A stretch of 64,000 nt of DNA, from assembly GCA_002049455.2 (NCBI GenBank), contig KV918931.1, forward strand, positions 99,003 to 163,002, written 5' to 3'. Positions within the stretch are counted from its first letter, which is position 1; every line of letters begins with the position of its first letter. Below, piece by piece: positions 41,581-53,500 of this stretch. The notes below the pieces were generated by a model. That model made no database searches and was not told the origin of the DNA. It saw only the letters and a program-made list of their open reading frames with translations. A program made the position numbers and the translations under genes. This stretch comes from Porphyra umbilicalis. Taxonomy: Eukaryota > Rhodophyta > Bangiophyceae > Bangiales > Bangiaceae.

Positions 41581-42748
41581 ATGGCCACCCCCCCCCCCCC
41601 CCCCCCCCAGACCTCCCGTTGCACCCCATCAGTGCGCTCCCGCCCCTCCCCCCCCCCCCCCCCGGCGGCGGCGCCCCCCCCCCCCATCTACGCGGTCGCC
41701 TTTTCCCCCCGGGGCGGCCACGGCGTTGCCGCCGCCGCCGACGGGCGCCTCCACCTGCTGTCCGTCCCCCACGCCACCCGCGTCGCCGTGTATGCCGCCC
41801 ACACGGGCGCCGCGCACGCGGTCGCCCCGTCCCCCGACGGCCGGTCGCTGCTGTCGGGGGGGGACGACCGCCGATGCCGCCTCACCGACGTGGCGACGGG
41901 CGGGGCGGTGGGGGCGTTTGGGGGTGGGGCGGGCGGCCACGGCGGGCGGATCAATGGGGTGGCTTGGGGGGGGGGGGGGGGGGGGGGGGAACGCCTGCGT
42001 CACCGCCTGCTACGACGCGGCGGTGCGGGTGTGGGACGTCCGCGCCCGTGGCGGCGCGCCAGTGGCGACGCTCCGCGGCTTTGGCGACGCCGTCACGTCC
42101 GTGGCCGTCGCCGGTGACGCCATCTTGACCGCCTGCGTCGACGGGCGCCTGCGGCTGCACGACGTGCGCGCGGGGACGCTCGCCGTGGACAATGTCGGGG
42201 GCGGCGGCGGCGGCGGCGGCATCGGCGGCGGCGACGGCGGCGGCGACGGCGGCGGCGGCGGCTCTTCGGCGGGCGTGCCGCTCGGCGGCGCGGCCTTTGG
42301 CGGCGGCGGCACGCGCTTGGCGGCGACGCTCGGCTCTACCATTGTCGCGCTCGCCGCCGCCGACGGGTCGACGGCGGCGGTGTTTGGGGGCCACGTCGCA
42401 ACCACCTACGCGGCGGCGGTGGCGGTCGCGCCCGCGGGGTCCGCCCTCGCGGCGGGGGGGGAAGACGGGCGCCTCCACGTGTGGTGGGTGCCACCGCGAC
42501 GGGCGGCGGCGGCGGCGGGGGCGGGGGCGGGGGGGGGGGGGGGGGGGGGCTCCTCGGCGCCGCCGCAGGCGCCCGCCGCCCCGCCTCGGCGCGCCTGCCG
42601 GTGACGCCCCCGGCGGGGAGTGTCGCCGCGCACGCGGGGCCGGCGGTGGCGGTGGACTGGTCGCCGGCGGGGGGGGGGTGCTGTCGGGCGGCCACGACGG
42701 GTGGGTGCGGCTGTGGGGGGCGGCGGGGGGGGGGGGGGGGACCTGTGA
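41581..42748 (+). CDS. WDR83: WDR83/MORG1-like WD40-repeat protein, frame broken at homopolymer runs
   Basis: WDR83 (MORG1) is a single seven-bladed WD40 propeller acting as a scaffold and found with the spliceosome. Blades read in order: IYAVAFSPRGGHGVAAAADG; AHAVAPSPDGRSLLSGGDDR with RLTDVATGGAVGAFGG; INGVAWGG, then NACVTACYDAAVRVWDVRAR; DAVTSVAVAGDAILTACVDG with RLRLHDVRAGTLAVDN; TRLAATLGSTIVALAAADGS; VAVAPAGSALAAGGEDGRLH; and finally VLSGGHDGWVRLWG. The short pattern of a blade ending in DVATG, then GHGGRIN, then a DAI-type strand followed by VDGR matches WDR83 well. The start codon is ambiguous (ATG at 41561 or 41581) because the N-terminus is poly-Pro across C runs at 41590-41608 and about 41651-41692. 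Frame changes fall at G runs near 41970-41990 and 42533-42549. The TGA at 42746-42748 is the nearest stop. Confidence 0.78.
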
Positions 42749-44376
42749 CACACGTGGGGGGGGGGGGAGGGGGGGTGCTGCACAACTGTAGCGGCGCGGC
42801 CGCGCAGCGGCGGCGGCACCGTCAGTCTGGCGGGGCGGCGTTGCGCCGGCCGCGCGGGGCGGCACGCTGCGCGCGCGGCGCGGCGGCCGCGCGCCGACGG
42901 GGCGGCCGCCGCCGCCCGTGGGCGCACCGTCGTCGAGCGGCGGCGGCAGACGCGGTGGCGGCGGCGGCGGCGGCGGTGGGGGCGGTGGGGGGGGGCGCCG
43001 CCGCGGCGGCGGCCGCCGCGCGGCGGTGGCCCCTGGGCGGGGCGGCTGGTGGCGGCGGGCGGGGCGGGGGGGGGGGGGGCCCGCGACCGCGCTGTGCCGC
43101 CGCCGCCCGCCGCGGCCCGACCGCCGGTGGGCGGCACCGTCCGGGGGCGCGCGCGCCGCCGCCCAAGTGCGGCCGTCGGTCGGTGCCGGCCCGCACCGGG
43201 GGCCGACGCCGCCGCCCCCGCGCACCGCCGCCGCCGCTCGTGCGCGTGCGCGGGGGCGGGGGGTGCCGTCGGTCGACGCCCCCCCCCCCCCCCCCGCCGC
43301 CGCCGCGCGGCGCGGTGCCCGTCTTTGGGCCCCGCCCCGCGGCGGCGGCGGCCGCGGCGGCGCCCGCCCCGTCGGCGGGGGGGGGGGTGCGCGGCGGCCG
43401 CCCGCCCGCCCGGGGTGGCCGCCCCCCCCCGCCTCGTGGCCGCCGTGCGGGGTTTGCCCCCCCACGGGGGGCGCCCCGGCACGGGCGTTGGGGGGTGCTT
43501 GTGCGGCGGCTGCGACACGGGCGGCGGCGGCGGCGGCGGCGGCGCCCGCCGGTGCGGGCGCGCACACCGCCGCCCGTGGCGGCGCGGCCGTGGCGCGCGC
43601 GGCCGCAGCCCCCCCCGCCGCCGCCGCCGCCGCCGCCGTCGCCGCGCGTCGCCGCGGACCGCGTCGCCGCGTCGGCCGCGCGGGGGGGCGCTCTCGCCAC
43701 GGGGCGCGCCGGCGGCGGCGGCGGCTGCCCGCGGGGGGCGTGCGCGTGGGGCGCCACGGGCGGGCGGCGGCGGCGGGCGCGCGCGCGCCGCGCGTCGGCG
43801 CCGCCGACCGCCCGCGCGCGGCGGCGGCGGTGGGGGCGGCGGGCGGCGGCGCCGCGGCGGGCGGCGGGGCAGGCAGTGTCGGTACGGGTGGCGCCCGCCG
43901 CCACAGGCCGGGGGCACTTGCGGGGGGTGGGGCGTGCGCGTGTGCGCCGCGCCGCGCCCGGCGCTGGCGGCCGCTTTGCCATTGGGTGGGGCGCCAGCGT
44001 GGCCCCGCGCGGGTCCACTTTTCGATTGATCGTGGGGCCGTCGTACTGTACCGTGCTCCCCGCGACGCGCCTACCAGCAGGGCCGACCTCTGGGCCTGGG
44101 CGGGGCCCCGCCTGCCGCCGTCGGCAGGGGTGTACAGTACAGAGGCGAGGGTGTGCACCGGGCAGGCGAACGGAGCCCGCCCCTGTCTGTTGCCACGTCG
44201 TTTGAGGTTCTCTCTTGTCCGCGGCGGACACCCACGCCTTGTCCTTTAGTCCCGAGTCTGCCTAGTCTCCTGATCCAACATCCACCGCCGTTTCTTCTCG
44301 GTGTTTGCGCCGCTCGGCCGCCCGCGCGACCGGGCCGTCTCGCACCGCCGCTGCCGCCGTACACGATAAAAGGTGA
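42749..44376. other. Ultra-GC block, then lower-GC spacer
   Basis: From 42749 to about 44010 the sequence is almost entirely G and C; long frames are open on both strands in several registers. None shows a recognised domain. One plus-strand register holds a small cysteine group (GGCLCGGCDTGG near 43500), too little to call. From about 44010 composition falls sharply. No gene can be supported, but a highly biased real gene cannot be excluded. Confidence 0.4.
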
Positions 44377-45892
44377 AAAACCTCGTAGTCGATTCCACCA
44401 ATCAACCGCACATCGTAGCAGGGCACACAACCTGCTCTGATGACCCATTCAGGAGGCTTACGAGGTTTCGCTACGCGTGGGCTTCAGGGCCTGTCTCGAG
44501 ACGGAACCAATGCGCATCTCCCCGATGGAGCGGACAACTCCTGCGTACCACTTGTTATTGGACTTTATCTGGACAGAGGTCAAGTGCTCTTCGGCGATTA
44601 CATGTTTTTAGACTAGGAAATTTCGTTATTCTTCGTCATGGTCGTTGACACCTTCTGCCCTCGAAGCCCTTCTTGCTGTCGCGTGCTACAACCCCTGCTC
44701 CCTCCCCGTGTCCCCCGTCCGGTCTTCTTTGAGAAACATAGTGGTGGCAATATCCAGCTCCAGCAAAACCACCGCTATTCTCGTGGCTTCCTCTTCCGCC
44801 ATTGTTCCCAACCTCCCACTCACCGCCACCCCCCCCCCCCCCAGACCACCAGCCCGCCTGCACCCGCCACCCTGCCCGCAGTCACTCAGTGTACAACCTC
44901 TGCAGTACAGTACCATAGCACCAACTCGGAGCATGAGCAGCGTGGTGCCAGCAAGCATGCGCGTGCAGACCAGATGCTTCCAACGCCGAGCGGGAGTGCA
45001 AGGCGTGCAGCTCGGGAAGTGCAGCTGACGAGACAGTCCCAATCCAATCTGGGGGGGGCCGTCAGTCGATGTCACTGGGCGGGCAAACGCCAGACTGGCT
45101 CCGCAACGACACGTTTAATTCATCCAATAAGATGCCGGATTACTGGGTGGTGTTATCTGATCTAACCATTGATTGGTGAGTGATGTCGTGATCCGATTGC
45201 CCGCCCTCTGCTTTGAGACTTCAACGGTCTCTGCTGTCTTCACTTGGCCTGAAACGCGCGCACAAATGGCCATGTGTGCCCGAACGGGCGGCCGTCTCCG
45301 CGTCGCCACAGCAGCCTCCTGTGTCGAGCTTTTCGTCCCGGAGAGCGTCCTTCCTCTTCCCCCCGTCGGAAGCCCCCCCTTACCCCACCATGACCATTCT
45401 CCCCTTCCTCTCTCCCCCCCTCCCATCGACCCTGTCCTTAGATCCTCGTTCCGCTGCACCCCCCCTCTGCTCGCGCGCCAGATGCGCTGCCTTGGCAGGG
45501 ACATGGGAGTTTGGCAGCTGGGGGATGTGCCCTGGAGACAGATCCTGTCTGGCGCACATCTGTTTAGTGGTGGCTTGATGGGGGCGGATGAGGAAGGTCG
45601 TGAGGGACGTACATACAGTGACGGGGGGGGGGGAGAGGGCGGGCTGCACTGGCTTCCGAAGAAGATGAACAGCACAAAACTACGAACATTAAGACAGCTC
45701 AGATAAGTGCTGTCTGTATTCATTGCCATTGCCAAGTCCTACATACCAATTAGACTCCCCATGCGCCATGCTGCACGGGCCTCGTTTGCTACGAGGTATC
45801 GAGACAAAAATCGGCGTTTGCGGCCTCATGGGGAAGGTGTGGGCTGCGGACTACGATGTGTATTTGGTTGGTGGAATCGACTACGAGGTTTC
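44377..45892. mobile_element. Second non-autonomous TIR element, about 1.5 kb
   Basis: The left end, AAAACCTCGTAGTCGATTCC followed by ACCAATCAACCGCACATCGT, is matched in reverse complement by the right end, which begins GAAACCTCGTAGTCGATTCC. About 42 bp at each end agree at roughly 37 positions. TGA flanks both sides (44374-44376 and 45893-45895), a possible 3-bp target duplication. The interior (1.4 kb) is lower in GC, C/T-rich in parts, and has no transposase-like ORF. The TIRs do not match those of the 11.4-kb transposon or of the 5.3-kb element, so this is a third family. Confidence 0.75.
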
Positions 45893-46195
45893 TGATGTTT
45901 TTTCGCGCTCCTGCCGCCGGCGGCGCCGCCGCGCCCTCGGGGGCGTCGACAGTCCCGGCTGCCGCGCGGCCGCCGCGGCGACCTCGGATCGGAGCGGCAC
46001 GATCGGGGGCGTCACCCGACGCCGCCACCCCCGTCGACGCCGCGTCGCACACGGCGGCGTGGCGCCGCGCCACCCCCCGCCGTCGCCGGCCGCGCGCGCG
46101 CCGCGCACCTCCCCGCCGCCGCCGCCGCCGCCCCGCCGCTCCCCCCCGTAAGCGGTCCCCACACCCCGACCCTCTCCCCGCCTCCGTTGCGCCCG

Positions 46196-46516
46196 ATGGC
46201 GCTCCCACCGACGCTCACGCGGGCGCTGCCGCCGCCGCACCCCCCCCGCCCGTCATTGACGCTCATCCGCACCCCCCCCCCCCGCCCCCCCCCCCCCCCA
46301 TCCCCCCCCGTCGGCGCCGCGTGGCCGCCCCCCCCCCCCTCCCACGGCCGCCGCCGACCGCCGCCATCCGCGCGCTCCTCGCCGCCCTCCCCCCCCGCCC
46401 ACGGCCACGGTGCTGTTGGTACCCGGCGAGGCCGCGTCCGTCGCGCTCGCGTCGGCGCGGCGGCCGCCGCGGTCGCCAGTGGTCGTGTTGGCGGGCTTGG
46501 CCGGCGGCGGCTGGCT

Positions 46517-46547
<31 letters not shown>

Positions 46548-46958
46548 AGCCTCCCACCGCCGGCCGGCGGCGGCGGCGCCGCCCGCTGCACCGTCGAGGT
46601 TGTCCCGACCGCCGCCGCTGCCGTGGCGGCGGTCGCCCGCCACGGCGGGCCGGGCGTGCGCCTCGTCCTCGACTCGTGGGCCGAGGCGGTCGCCGCCTGG
46701 GGCGCCGCCCCCGCCGCCCGCGCCGTCGTGCAGGCGGCGGTCGGCTTTTGCGGCGCGGGCGTGGTCGTCTGCGTGGGGGGGGGGGGGGGGGGGGACGCCT
46801 GGGCGGGCGCCTGGATGGCCGACGCCGCCGACGCGGTGGTGGATGTGGGGGGGGGGAGGGGGGGGGGGTCCACATCGTGCCCGTGCGGGGGGTGGGGGGG
46901 GGGGGGGGGGGGGTGGTACGCGCGCGTCGGCGACCGCGGCCTGCTCGTCGACGCGTGA
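46196..46958 (+). CDS. Possible Elongator Elp5-like protein, uncertain
   Basis: A plausible start (MALPPTLTRALPPPHPPRP, 46196) is followed, after C runs at 46268-46345 that change the frame, by a coherent domain from about 46405 to the stop at 46958: TVLLVPGEAASVALASARRP, SPVVVLAGLAGGG, then GVRLVLDSWAEAVAAWG, VVQAAVGFCGAGVVVCVG and WMADAADAVVDV. A beta strand ending in LDS, then a helix, a hydrophobic strand and an Ala-Asp-Ala-Val-Val-Asp-Val segment follow the order seen in RecA-like Elongator subunits lacking Walker motifs (Elp5). Elongator modifies wobble uridines of tRNA. The match is by eye and the identity is weak. The coding character itself is better supported than the family. Confidence 0.35.
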
Positions 46959-47535
46959 GGGCGGGGGGGGGGGGGGAATCGGTTTGGGCGGGGCCCCCGC
47001 GGCCGCGGGGGGGGGGGGGGGGGGGGAGAGCGCCCCGCACGTCGCCCCCGTCGACGGCGGCGGGCCGGCAGTGGCGGCGCGGTGGCGCGCGCGGCGGTGG
47101 CGCGCGCCGCCGCCGCCGCCGCCGCGCGCGGGGCACTGCCGCCGGCCGTGGGTGGGGGGGGTCGACCGCCCGGGGGGCGGGGCGCCCGCCCGTGCCGCGC
47201 GCGAGCGGCGGCGCCCGTGGCGGCCGCCGCGCCGGCGGGGCGGGGGGGGGCGCGCGCGGCGGTGCCGGCGGGGGGCGGCGCGGCGGTGGGACTGCCGGGC
47301 GGGCGTTGTCGGCCGGCGTCCACGCGGCGGCAGAGGCGGCGGCGCGGCGCGTGGCGGGGGGCGCGACGGGCGGCGACGGCCCGACGGGGAGGGGGCGTGC
47401 GCGCGCGCGGACGACAGCCCCCGTGGCCGGGGTCGTGGTCGTTGATGGACTCTTTGTTCACAGTTGACAAATCAATAGCAAAAACACCCGGGACGAAAAA
47501 AAAAAAAAAACACGCAAGCAGACGGCGGCGCCGCC
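46959..47535. other. GC-rich spacer with G runs
   Basis: Convergent spacer between the Elp5-like frame and the DM13/b561 gene. It contains multiple G runs (46963-47025) and an A run of about 14 at 47496-47509. No supported gene. Confidence 0.4.
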
Positions 47536-50500
47536 TCAAACCGCCTCCCGCGGCGGGGCCTTGCGCTTGCGCACCTCGAGGGAGACAATGATGATGGTGA
47601 GGACGCACAAGTAGGCGCCAACCCCAATCAACCAGCCCTTGCCCGCGTCCGCCCGCGCCGTCCTCATGCCGAAAAAGATATTGACCCAGGCGAGGATCAC
47701 CGCCGTGCGGCCCGCCCACGAGTGGGCCACGTACCACGCGGAGCGGAGGGTGGCGTCCTTGGCCGGCCGAAAGACGCCCGCCACGACTTGGAGCACCGCC
47801 AGCGGCACGACGATGCAGCCGAGGATAAAGTGCGTCGTCTCTGTGCGGGTGCCCCGAATCAGCCCCATGACGAGCGCCGCAACGACGGCCATCACCGACA
47901 GCGTGTTGACGGCGCGGTGGAATTGGAACCAGGCCGACCCGCTGGTGCCCTTGAAGTAGCGCGCAAAGAGGATGGCGGCGGGGATGAGGAACAGCCACGG
48001 GACGCCCATGAGCCCCGCGTGGATGGCGAAAAAGGTGCCGATGGAGGTGCCGAGCTCACTCGCCGACCCGTTGGCCAACGACAAGTCGACCGTGCCCGAC
48101 GTGCGGAAGCTGTGCTGCGCCAACGACGTGGGGGACGACGGGGAGGGGCCGACCGCCCAAATGAAATCGACGGGCCCCCGGCGGAGGGACGGGGTGCCCG
48201 ACGCGGGGGAGTAGGCGCGCGTAAAGACGGCCGACAGGGTGCCGTCGTCGGCCATCTCGGCTTGGGCGGCGGTGAGGCCGAGGCGATCCGCATCCGGCTG
48301 CACGCCGGGGCTGTTGCGGCCAGAGAGGCGGTAGCCCGCCACCGTCGGCGTGCCGCCCGCCGCGTGCACAACGACCGCGTCGCCCGGCACCATCTTGGTG
48401 GCCGTCTCGGGCCATCCGACCGACACGTAGCCGGCGGGGGACAGGGAGCGCAACGCCATGTCCGCCGTCTCAGCCTCCTCGTCGAGCGTCCAAAACAGCT
48501 CGATGCGGTCGCTCAGCGTCGTGCACGCACCAAACGTGCGGGTCGTGCCGCCAAAGGACAGCTCGCAGGCCGGCCCTGCCTCCTCGGCCGTCTCGACGCG
48601 AAAGATGGGCGAGTCCGCAATGAGGTTGTTGTAGACAGCTGGGTCGGCGGCGCCCTCGTCAAAGACCGCGATGCGGAAGCCGAGGTTCCGGTGGTCGGTG
48701 CAACCGTAATAGACCGTGTCCGGAGTGTCTTCGGCGACCGTCCAGGACAGCACCCCCGGTTCGGGCGTCGACGCCTCGCAGCTGTTGCTCAGCGTCTTGA
48801 AGTAGTCGGGGAAGTCCGCCTCGGGATCTGTGTCGGCAGTGATGGAGAGGGTGCAGATGGGTGACTCGACCTCGGGCGTAAACGTGCCATTGGCCAACCG
48901 CGTGATGCCCGCAAATACTGTCTCGGCGGCCTGCTCCGCTGGAGAGCCCAGGAAGAAGCCGCCATTGGCCGAGTCGGAGATGTACACAGGGTGGTACGAG
49001 GCCGACACGCGCGGGTCGTCGCCGGTCAAAGTGTTGAACCGGTACGTCTTGCCGCGCTCCACGACAAGGACCGGCACGAGCAGGTCATTGATGTAGTAGG
49101 CAATGCCCCACGCCGCCGCACCCGCGTGGATGGCCGCGTACCCGTGGGGCCCCCCAGAAGGCCCAATGACCACGTTGAAGTCGGTCGTATCCGTAATGGC
49201 CGGCCGCGACCACGCCGTCACCTCCGCGGCAGGCGCGCCACCCGCCGTCGGCACCAACGCCGAGTCACACTCGTCGGCCGGCGTGCGGCCGAGCTCAAGA
49301 AATGTGTCGCGGCCGCCCGAGGGGTAATCGGCGAGCGACGAGTGAAAGCGGGGCAGGCGCGTGCCCTCATCGAGCGGCCCGAGCGCCCACGAAACGGCCA
49401 CCCGCACACCCGCGCCGACCGGCAGCGGCCGGTCGAGGCCGGGCGGCGCCACGTCCGTCGGCGAGACGGGGCGAGAGAAGCGGACCGTCGCCACGTCATT
49501 GTCCCGCCCGCCCGTGATGGCCGACACGTCGTCCGTGCCGTTGGCGCCGAGCGAGTCCGTATCGGGGCACACGCCCGCCCCGTTGGCGTTACACGCGGAT
49601 TCGGCGCTCAGGTGAAAGTCGTGGACAGTCGGTACACCAGCGTCGTCGACCGACGCAATCGTCACGTCTGAGCCGACCATCCGCGTGCTGTCGTCGGCGC
49701 CAGAGACGCCAAAGCCCGCCCACTCGTCGGGGGTCATGCGGCCGATGAGGGCAAAGCGCACGTTGGTGCCGTTGACGACCCACCGCACCTGCAGGCGGGC
49801 GTTCAGCGTCACGCAGTTGGGCAAGGGGTCGGGCGTGGCCGCAGGGGAGCCACCGCCGCCACCACCCGACGCGTCTTCAAAGCATGTATACCCGCCCGGC
49901 GGCGCATCGCCAACCGCCGCGTCAATCGCCGCGTGACGATCCCCAAAGACAACGTTGCCAAAGTCGACACGGAACGTCTCGCACCACACCGACAGGTAGT
50001 CAATCTTGGTCACGTCCATGTCCGCCGGCAGCTCCAAGCGCACGGTCGTGGTGCCGTCACCGGCGGGCAGGGCGGCGCCGGCACAGCCCGGCACCTCCCT
50101 GACCTTGACGCCGTCGCTGCTCGGCGTGCCCGTGCCCGCCCAGAAAAAGGCGGCGGGGCCGAGTCCGTCGTACCGGAAGTTACGCACCTCCAGCGTCCGC
50201 GCATTGATGGCAAAGACCTCCCCCTCCACGTCGTGTTGGATGGTCGACAGCGAGCCAAGGGACACGGGGGCGCGCTCCACGACGGGTGCCACCGCCGCGG
50301 GCGCGTCAAAGCACTCGTAGCCCGTGGCTGGCGCTTCGCCAACCGCCGCGTCAATCGCCGCGTGACGATCCCCAAAGACAACGTTGCCAAAGTCGACACG
50401 GAACGTCTCGCACCACACCGACAGGTAGTCAATCTTGGTCACGTCCATGTCCGCCGGCAGCTCCAAGCGCACGGTCGTGGTGCCGTCACCGGCGGGCAGG

Positions 50501-51204
50501 GCGGCGCCGGCACAGCCCGGCACCTCCCTGACCTTGACGCCGTCGCTGCTCGGCGTGCCCGTGCCCGCCCAGAAAAAGGCGGCGGGGCCGAGTCCGTCGT
50601 ACCGGAAGTTACGCACCTCCAGCGTCCGCGCATTGATGGCAAAGACCTCCCCCTCCACGTCGTGTTGGATGGTCGACAGCGAGCCAAGGGACACAGCGGG
50701 GCGCTCCACGACAGGAGCCACCGCCGCGGGCGCATCCTCAAAGCACTCGTAGCCCGTCGCCGGCGTCGGGTCCGCCGCGTCGCCAGCGTTGCCAAACACC
50801 ACGTTGCCAAAGTCTACTCGGAACGTCTCGCACCACACCGATAGGTAGTCAATCTTGGTCACGTCCATGTCCGCCGGCAGCTCCAAGCGCACGGTCGTGG
50901 TGCCGTCACCGGCGGGCAGGGCGGCGCCGGCACAGCCCGGCACCTCCCTGACCTTGACGCCGTCGCTGCTCGGCGTGCCCGTGCCCGCCCAGAAAAAGGC
51001 GGCGGGGCCGAGGCCGTCGTACGCGAAGTTGCGCACCTCCAACGTCCGCGCATTAATGGCAACAACGTCGCCGCTGACGGCGTGTTGGATGGTCGAGAGG
51101 GAGCCGAGGGCGACTTCGGCGGCCGCCGCCACGTGCGCGGCGGCGGCGGCAACGACGGCGGCGGCAGCCGCCGCCGCCACCGCCCAGGTAGCCCGTCGCC
51201 CCAT
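47536..51204 (-). CDS. Cytochrome b561, DM13 and DOMON domain protein (At5g54830-like)
   Basis: This architecture is expected to move electrons across a membrane: DOMON domains bind haem or sugar, and cytochrome b561 carries two haems. The 1222-residue product starts with a signal peptide ([18 protein letters not shown], cleavage near residue 29). Three DM13 domains follow (about 31-135, 172-280, 315-420), each with LGSLSTIQH, a central [11 protein letters not shown] strand and [16 protein letters not shown]. Then come a DOMON domain (from [16 protein letters not shown]), a Skeletor-type region ([18 protein letters not shown] ... [15 protein letters not shown]), a second DOMON domain ([17 protein letters not shown]) and a C-terminal b561 module of five or six membrane helices with haem-ligand histidines in [29 protein letters not shown] and YVAHSWAGR. 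The ATG at 51204 is chosen because the signal peptide follows it directly. The frame is intact. Confidence 0.93.
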   Translation of the reverse strand: MGRRATWAVAAAAAAAVVAAAAAHVAAAAEVALGSLSTIQHAVSGDVVAINARTLEVRNFAYDGLGPAAFFWAGTGTPSSDGVKVREVPGCAGAALPAGDGTTTVRLELPADMDVTKIDYLSVWCETFRVDFGNVVFGNAGDAADPTPATGYECFEDAPAAVAPVVERPAVSLGSLSTIQHDVEGEVFAINARTLEVRNFRYDGLGPAAFFWAGTGTPSSDGVKVREVPGCAGAALPAGDGTTTVRLELPADMDVTKIDYLSVWCETFRVDFGNVVFGDRHAAIDAAVGEAPATGYECFDAPAAVAPVVERAPVSLGSLSTIQHDVEGEVFAINARTLEVRNFRYDGLGPAAFFWAGTGTPSSDGVKVREVPGCAGAALPAGDGTTTVRLELPADMDVTKIDYLSVWCETFRVDFGNVVFGDRHAAIDAAVGDAPPGGYTCFEDASGGGGGGSPAATPDPLPNCVTLNARLQVRWVVNGTNVRFALIGRMTPDEWAGFGVSGADDSTRMVGSDVTIASVDDAGVPTVHDFHLSAESACNANGAGVCPDTDSLGANGTDDVSAITGGRDNDVATVRFSRPVSPTDVAPPGLDRPLPVGAGVRVAVSWALGPLDEGTRLPRFHSSLADYPSGGRDTFLELGRTPADECDSALVPTAGGAPAAEVTAWSRPAITDTTDFNVVIGPSGGPHGYAAIHAGAAAWGIAYYINDLLVPVLVVERGKTYRFNTLTGDDPRVSASYHPVYISDSANGGFFLGSPAEQAAETVFAGITRLANGTFTPEVESPICTLSITADTDPEADFPDYFKTLSNSCEASTPEPGVLSWTVAEDTPDTVYYGCTDHRNLGFRIAVFDEGAADPAVYNNLIADSPIFRVETAEEAGPACELSFGGTTRTFGACTTLSDRIELFWTLDEEAETADMALRSLSPAGYVSVGWPETATKMVPGDAVVVHAAGGTPTVAGYRLSGRNSPGVQPDADRLGLTAAQAEMADDGTLSAVFTRAYSPASGTPSLRRGPVDFIWAVGPSPSSPTSLAQHSFRTSGTVDLSLANGSASELGTSIGTFFAIHAGLMGVPWLFLIPAAILFARYFKGTSGSAWFQFHRAVNTLSVMAVVAALVMGLIRGTRTETTHFILGCIVVPLAVLQVVAGVFRPAKDATLRSAWYVAHSWAGRTAVILAWVNIFFGMRTARADAGKGWLIGVGAYLCVLTIIIVSLEVRKRKAPPREAV
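49930..51110. repeat. Three near-identical DM13-coding repeats, period about 425 bp
   Basis: The block containing GGAACGTCTCGCACCACACC recurs at 49970, 50399 and 50820. Between the first two copies long stretches of DNA are identical, including synonymous sites; the third differs at a few positions. Such DNA-level identity in a coding triplication implies recent duplication or ongoing gene conversion. It is also a place where assemblies may gain or lose a copy. Confidence 0.9.
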
Positions 51205-53311
51205 GGTCAGGCAATGAAGGGGCGCAGTTCTACCGGGACGCAGGATAGAGTCGTGCGTCGGCACTGCAAACGGAGGTGAGAGTAGTGGGGAGGGGGGGGG
51301 TGGGGGAGGCGAATGAGGGAGGGTGCAGACACGGCCGTGGTCGACGCAGGGAGTGGCGGGGCAACCGCGCCCTTAACCCTGACCCAACGGGTGCCGGGGG
51401 GGCACGGCGGGCGGCGGGTGGGGTGGTGATAAGCGCTCACCCCGCCCGTCGAGCATCCGACAGGGTCGTGGGCGCGCCCCACCGCGGTGACACCAGCGGC
51501 CGCCAAAGGAGGGAGCGAGGTGCCCTCGTGGCGGCACCGGCGCGGCGCCCGGGGCGGCGTTGCGCCGCGGATCTCACGGAGGGGGGCTGCCAGCGCGGCG
51601 GCGGCGCCATCACGCCACTCTCCGTCGCAGGGGTGCCTCGAGGGCAGGGACCCCGATGGAAAGGACCGCGGTCGACGGACCGCGTGTGCAGAGGAATGCG
51701 TGCAGAGAGAAACACCCAAAGGAAGGGGTGCTTTTCTACGGTGAGCGCAGGAGCCTAGCACACGTGTCATGCTGGCTACTGATTGGGCGGGGTGGCCAGT
51801 CCAGAATGCCCATCACTCGCAGAGTGTCACCCACACGGGGTGCTCCTGTCGCGCACCGACGAACGACCGTGAGTCCTCGATTTACGACGATCCACGTTTC
51901 TCTTTGTCAGTACTTTGCCACTGTCACTTGTCTGACTGCCCTTCCCTAACTCTCCCTTCGCTTGCCATCAGCGATGGCTCTCCGCACAGCTGCCCTGGAC
52001 GGCAGACGTGTCGTGGCGCATGGCGGTCTAGACATGCGTTGGCGAAAGGCTGGCGCTGGGCACGGGTCCCGCTCCACGTTCCACCGTCGTTGTGCGGTCC
52101 AGACGGCCGGTACTGTACTGTACAGTAAATACACGGTCAAGACCGATGCCACGTTGGCGCAAGGTGGCACACGGTTGCGGCAAATGTCCTGCGAGATGCT
52201 TGCCGTCGCTTGACGTGGGCGGCGCACTCAGCGCCGCGTATCGCGCTCAGAAACCGACGCCGCGGCTGAAGCGGCATTGAACACAGCTCTGGTTGCTTTT
52301 GTCGCAACAACAGCCTCCCAATACAGGGGTCGTAAACGTGTCAGGCAGACCGATCGGTCTGCCTGCAATGTGTGTGTATGGCCTTGGGATTGAGGACCGC
52401 AACCTTCCATTCCTCGACGTCGAAGCCAGGCACCTCCGTCATGCTCGCTCATGCATTCAAGAGCGTCTTGTCAGATAGACGCACCTACTGTACAGCCCTT
52501 CCCGACTTTGCACCTACTATGAACACCCGAGAGTGTAGAAGGCTGGGCCCAGGTAGTCTCAGAGGCTGCCCTTGCCCTCTGCTGTGGATCGCGTTGCAGG
52601 CCTGTCGTATCGGTACCCTTTTCTCTGCCCTATGAAGATGTTTGTCTGGTATGAGTACGTACACTTTTGCTGTACTGCTCGCCTGGCTGACCCGCTAAAA
52701 CCGTGTGGCTCGCCATCCCCGATAGCCCTCCCGAGGAGCTACCGGGCAGGTCCTTCGAAGAAACCCAGTTCTTTTCTCTTTTTCTGCCATGCCCTCGCGC
52801 TGGATCTCACCGGAACGGGCGGGTAAAGCCGGGGGCACGAGCGAGGACCTGCCGGCTCCACCGCCGCTGCCGCCGGCCGCGGCTTTTCTCCCTCCGCCCC
52901 GCGTCGGGCGACGCGAGAGCGGGTTTCTCTCCCGGCGGTTGTGTGCGTCACGACCATGTCATCCAGTGCTCGCCCGGTGGCGCGCCCGCGGCGGTGCCCT
53001 AGTGGCAGCAGCTGGCACCGTGTCGCCGCTGCCGTGGCAGTCGCGCGCCCCGCTGGTGGTCGACCAGTCGGGGCCACCCAACGGCGACGACCTGCGGGGA
53101 CCCACCGAGACAACTACACCAAGAATCATTACGTACACCGTGGATCAATTCTGTGACTGTGATGACCGACAAGTATGTACTGTACAGGTGGTGTGCTGCA
53201 AACGGCTGACGTCGGCTGACGGCGGCCGACGGGCCGTCCGGTTCCCCGCCCGGCCTGGCCGACGGACCGACGCGCCGGCGGCCCGCCGCGCCGCGCGGCC
53301 CCGCCGCCGCC
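51205..53311. other. Intergenic DNA
   Basis: Divergent region between the DM13/b561 gene and the next plus-strand gene. It is near neutral in GC between about 51700 and 52800. Small ORFs (for example 51962-52213) lack recognisable features. TGTACAGTA-type words recur near 52110 and 53178. Confidence 0.4.
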
Positions 53312-53467
53312 ATGGCCTCCACCAGCGCCCGGCGGCGAGCCATTTCCGGCGCGCCGCCCCCCCCCCCCCCCCCCACCGACGCGTCGCCCAATGGCGCCGA
53401 CGCCGGCAGCGGCCGCCGCGCCACCGCCGCCGCCGCCGCCGGCGGCGGCCGCCGCCGCTGGCCGGCG

Positions 53468-53500
<33 letters not shown>

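Noticed and set aside
42822-44231. Several ORFs over 400 codons on both strands
   Set aside because: They occur in a block nearly without A/T, where stop codons are rare by chance; no recognisable domain.
51205-51264. Upstream Met for the DM13/b561 gene
   Set aside because: It would place 20 residues before a classic signal peptide, which must be N-terminal to function.
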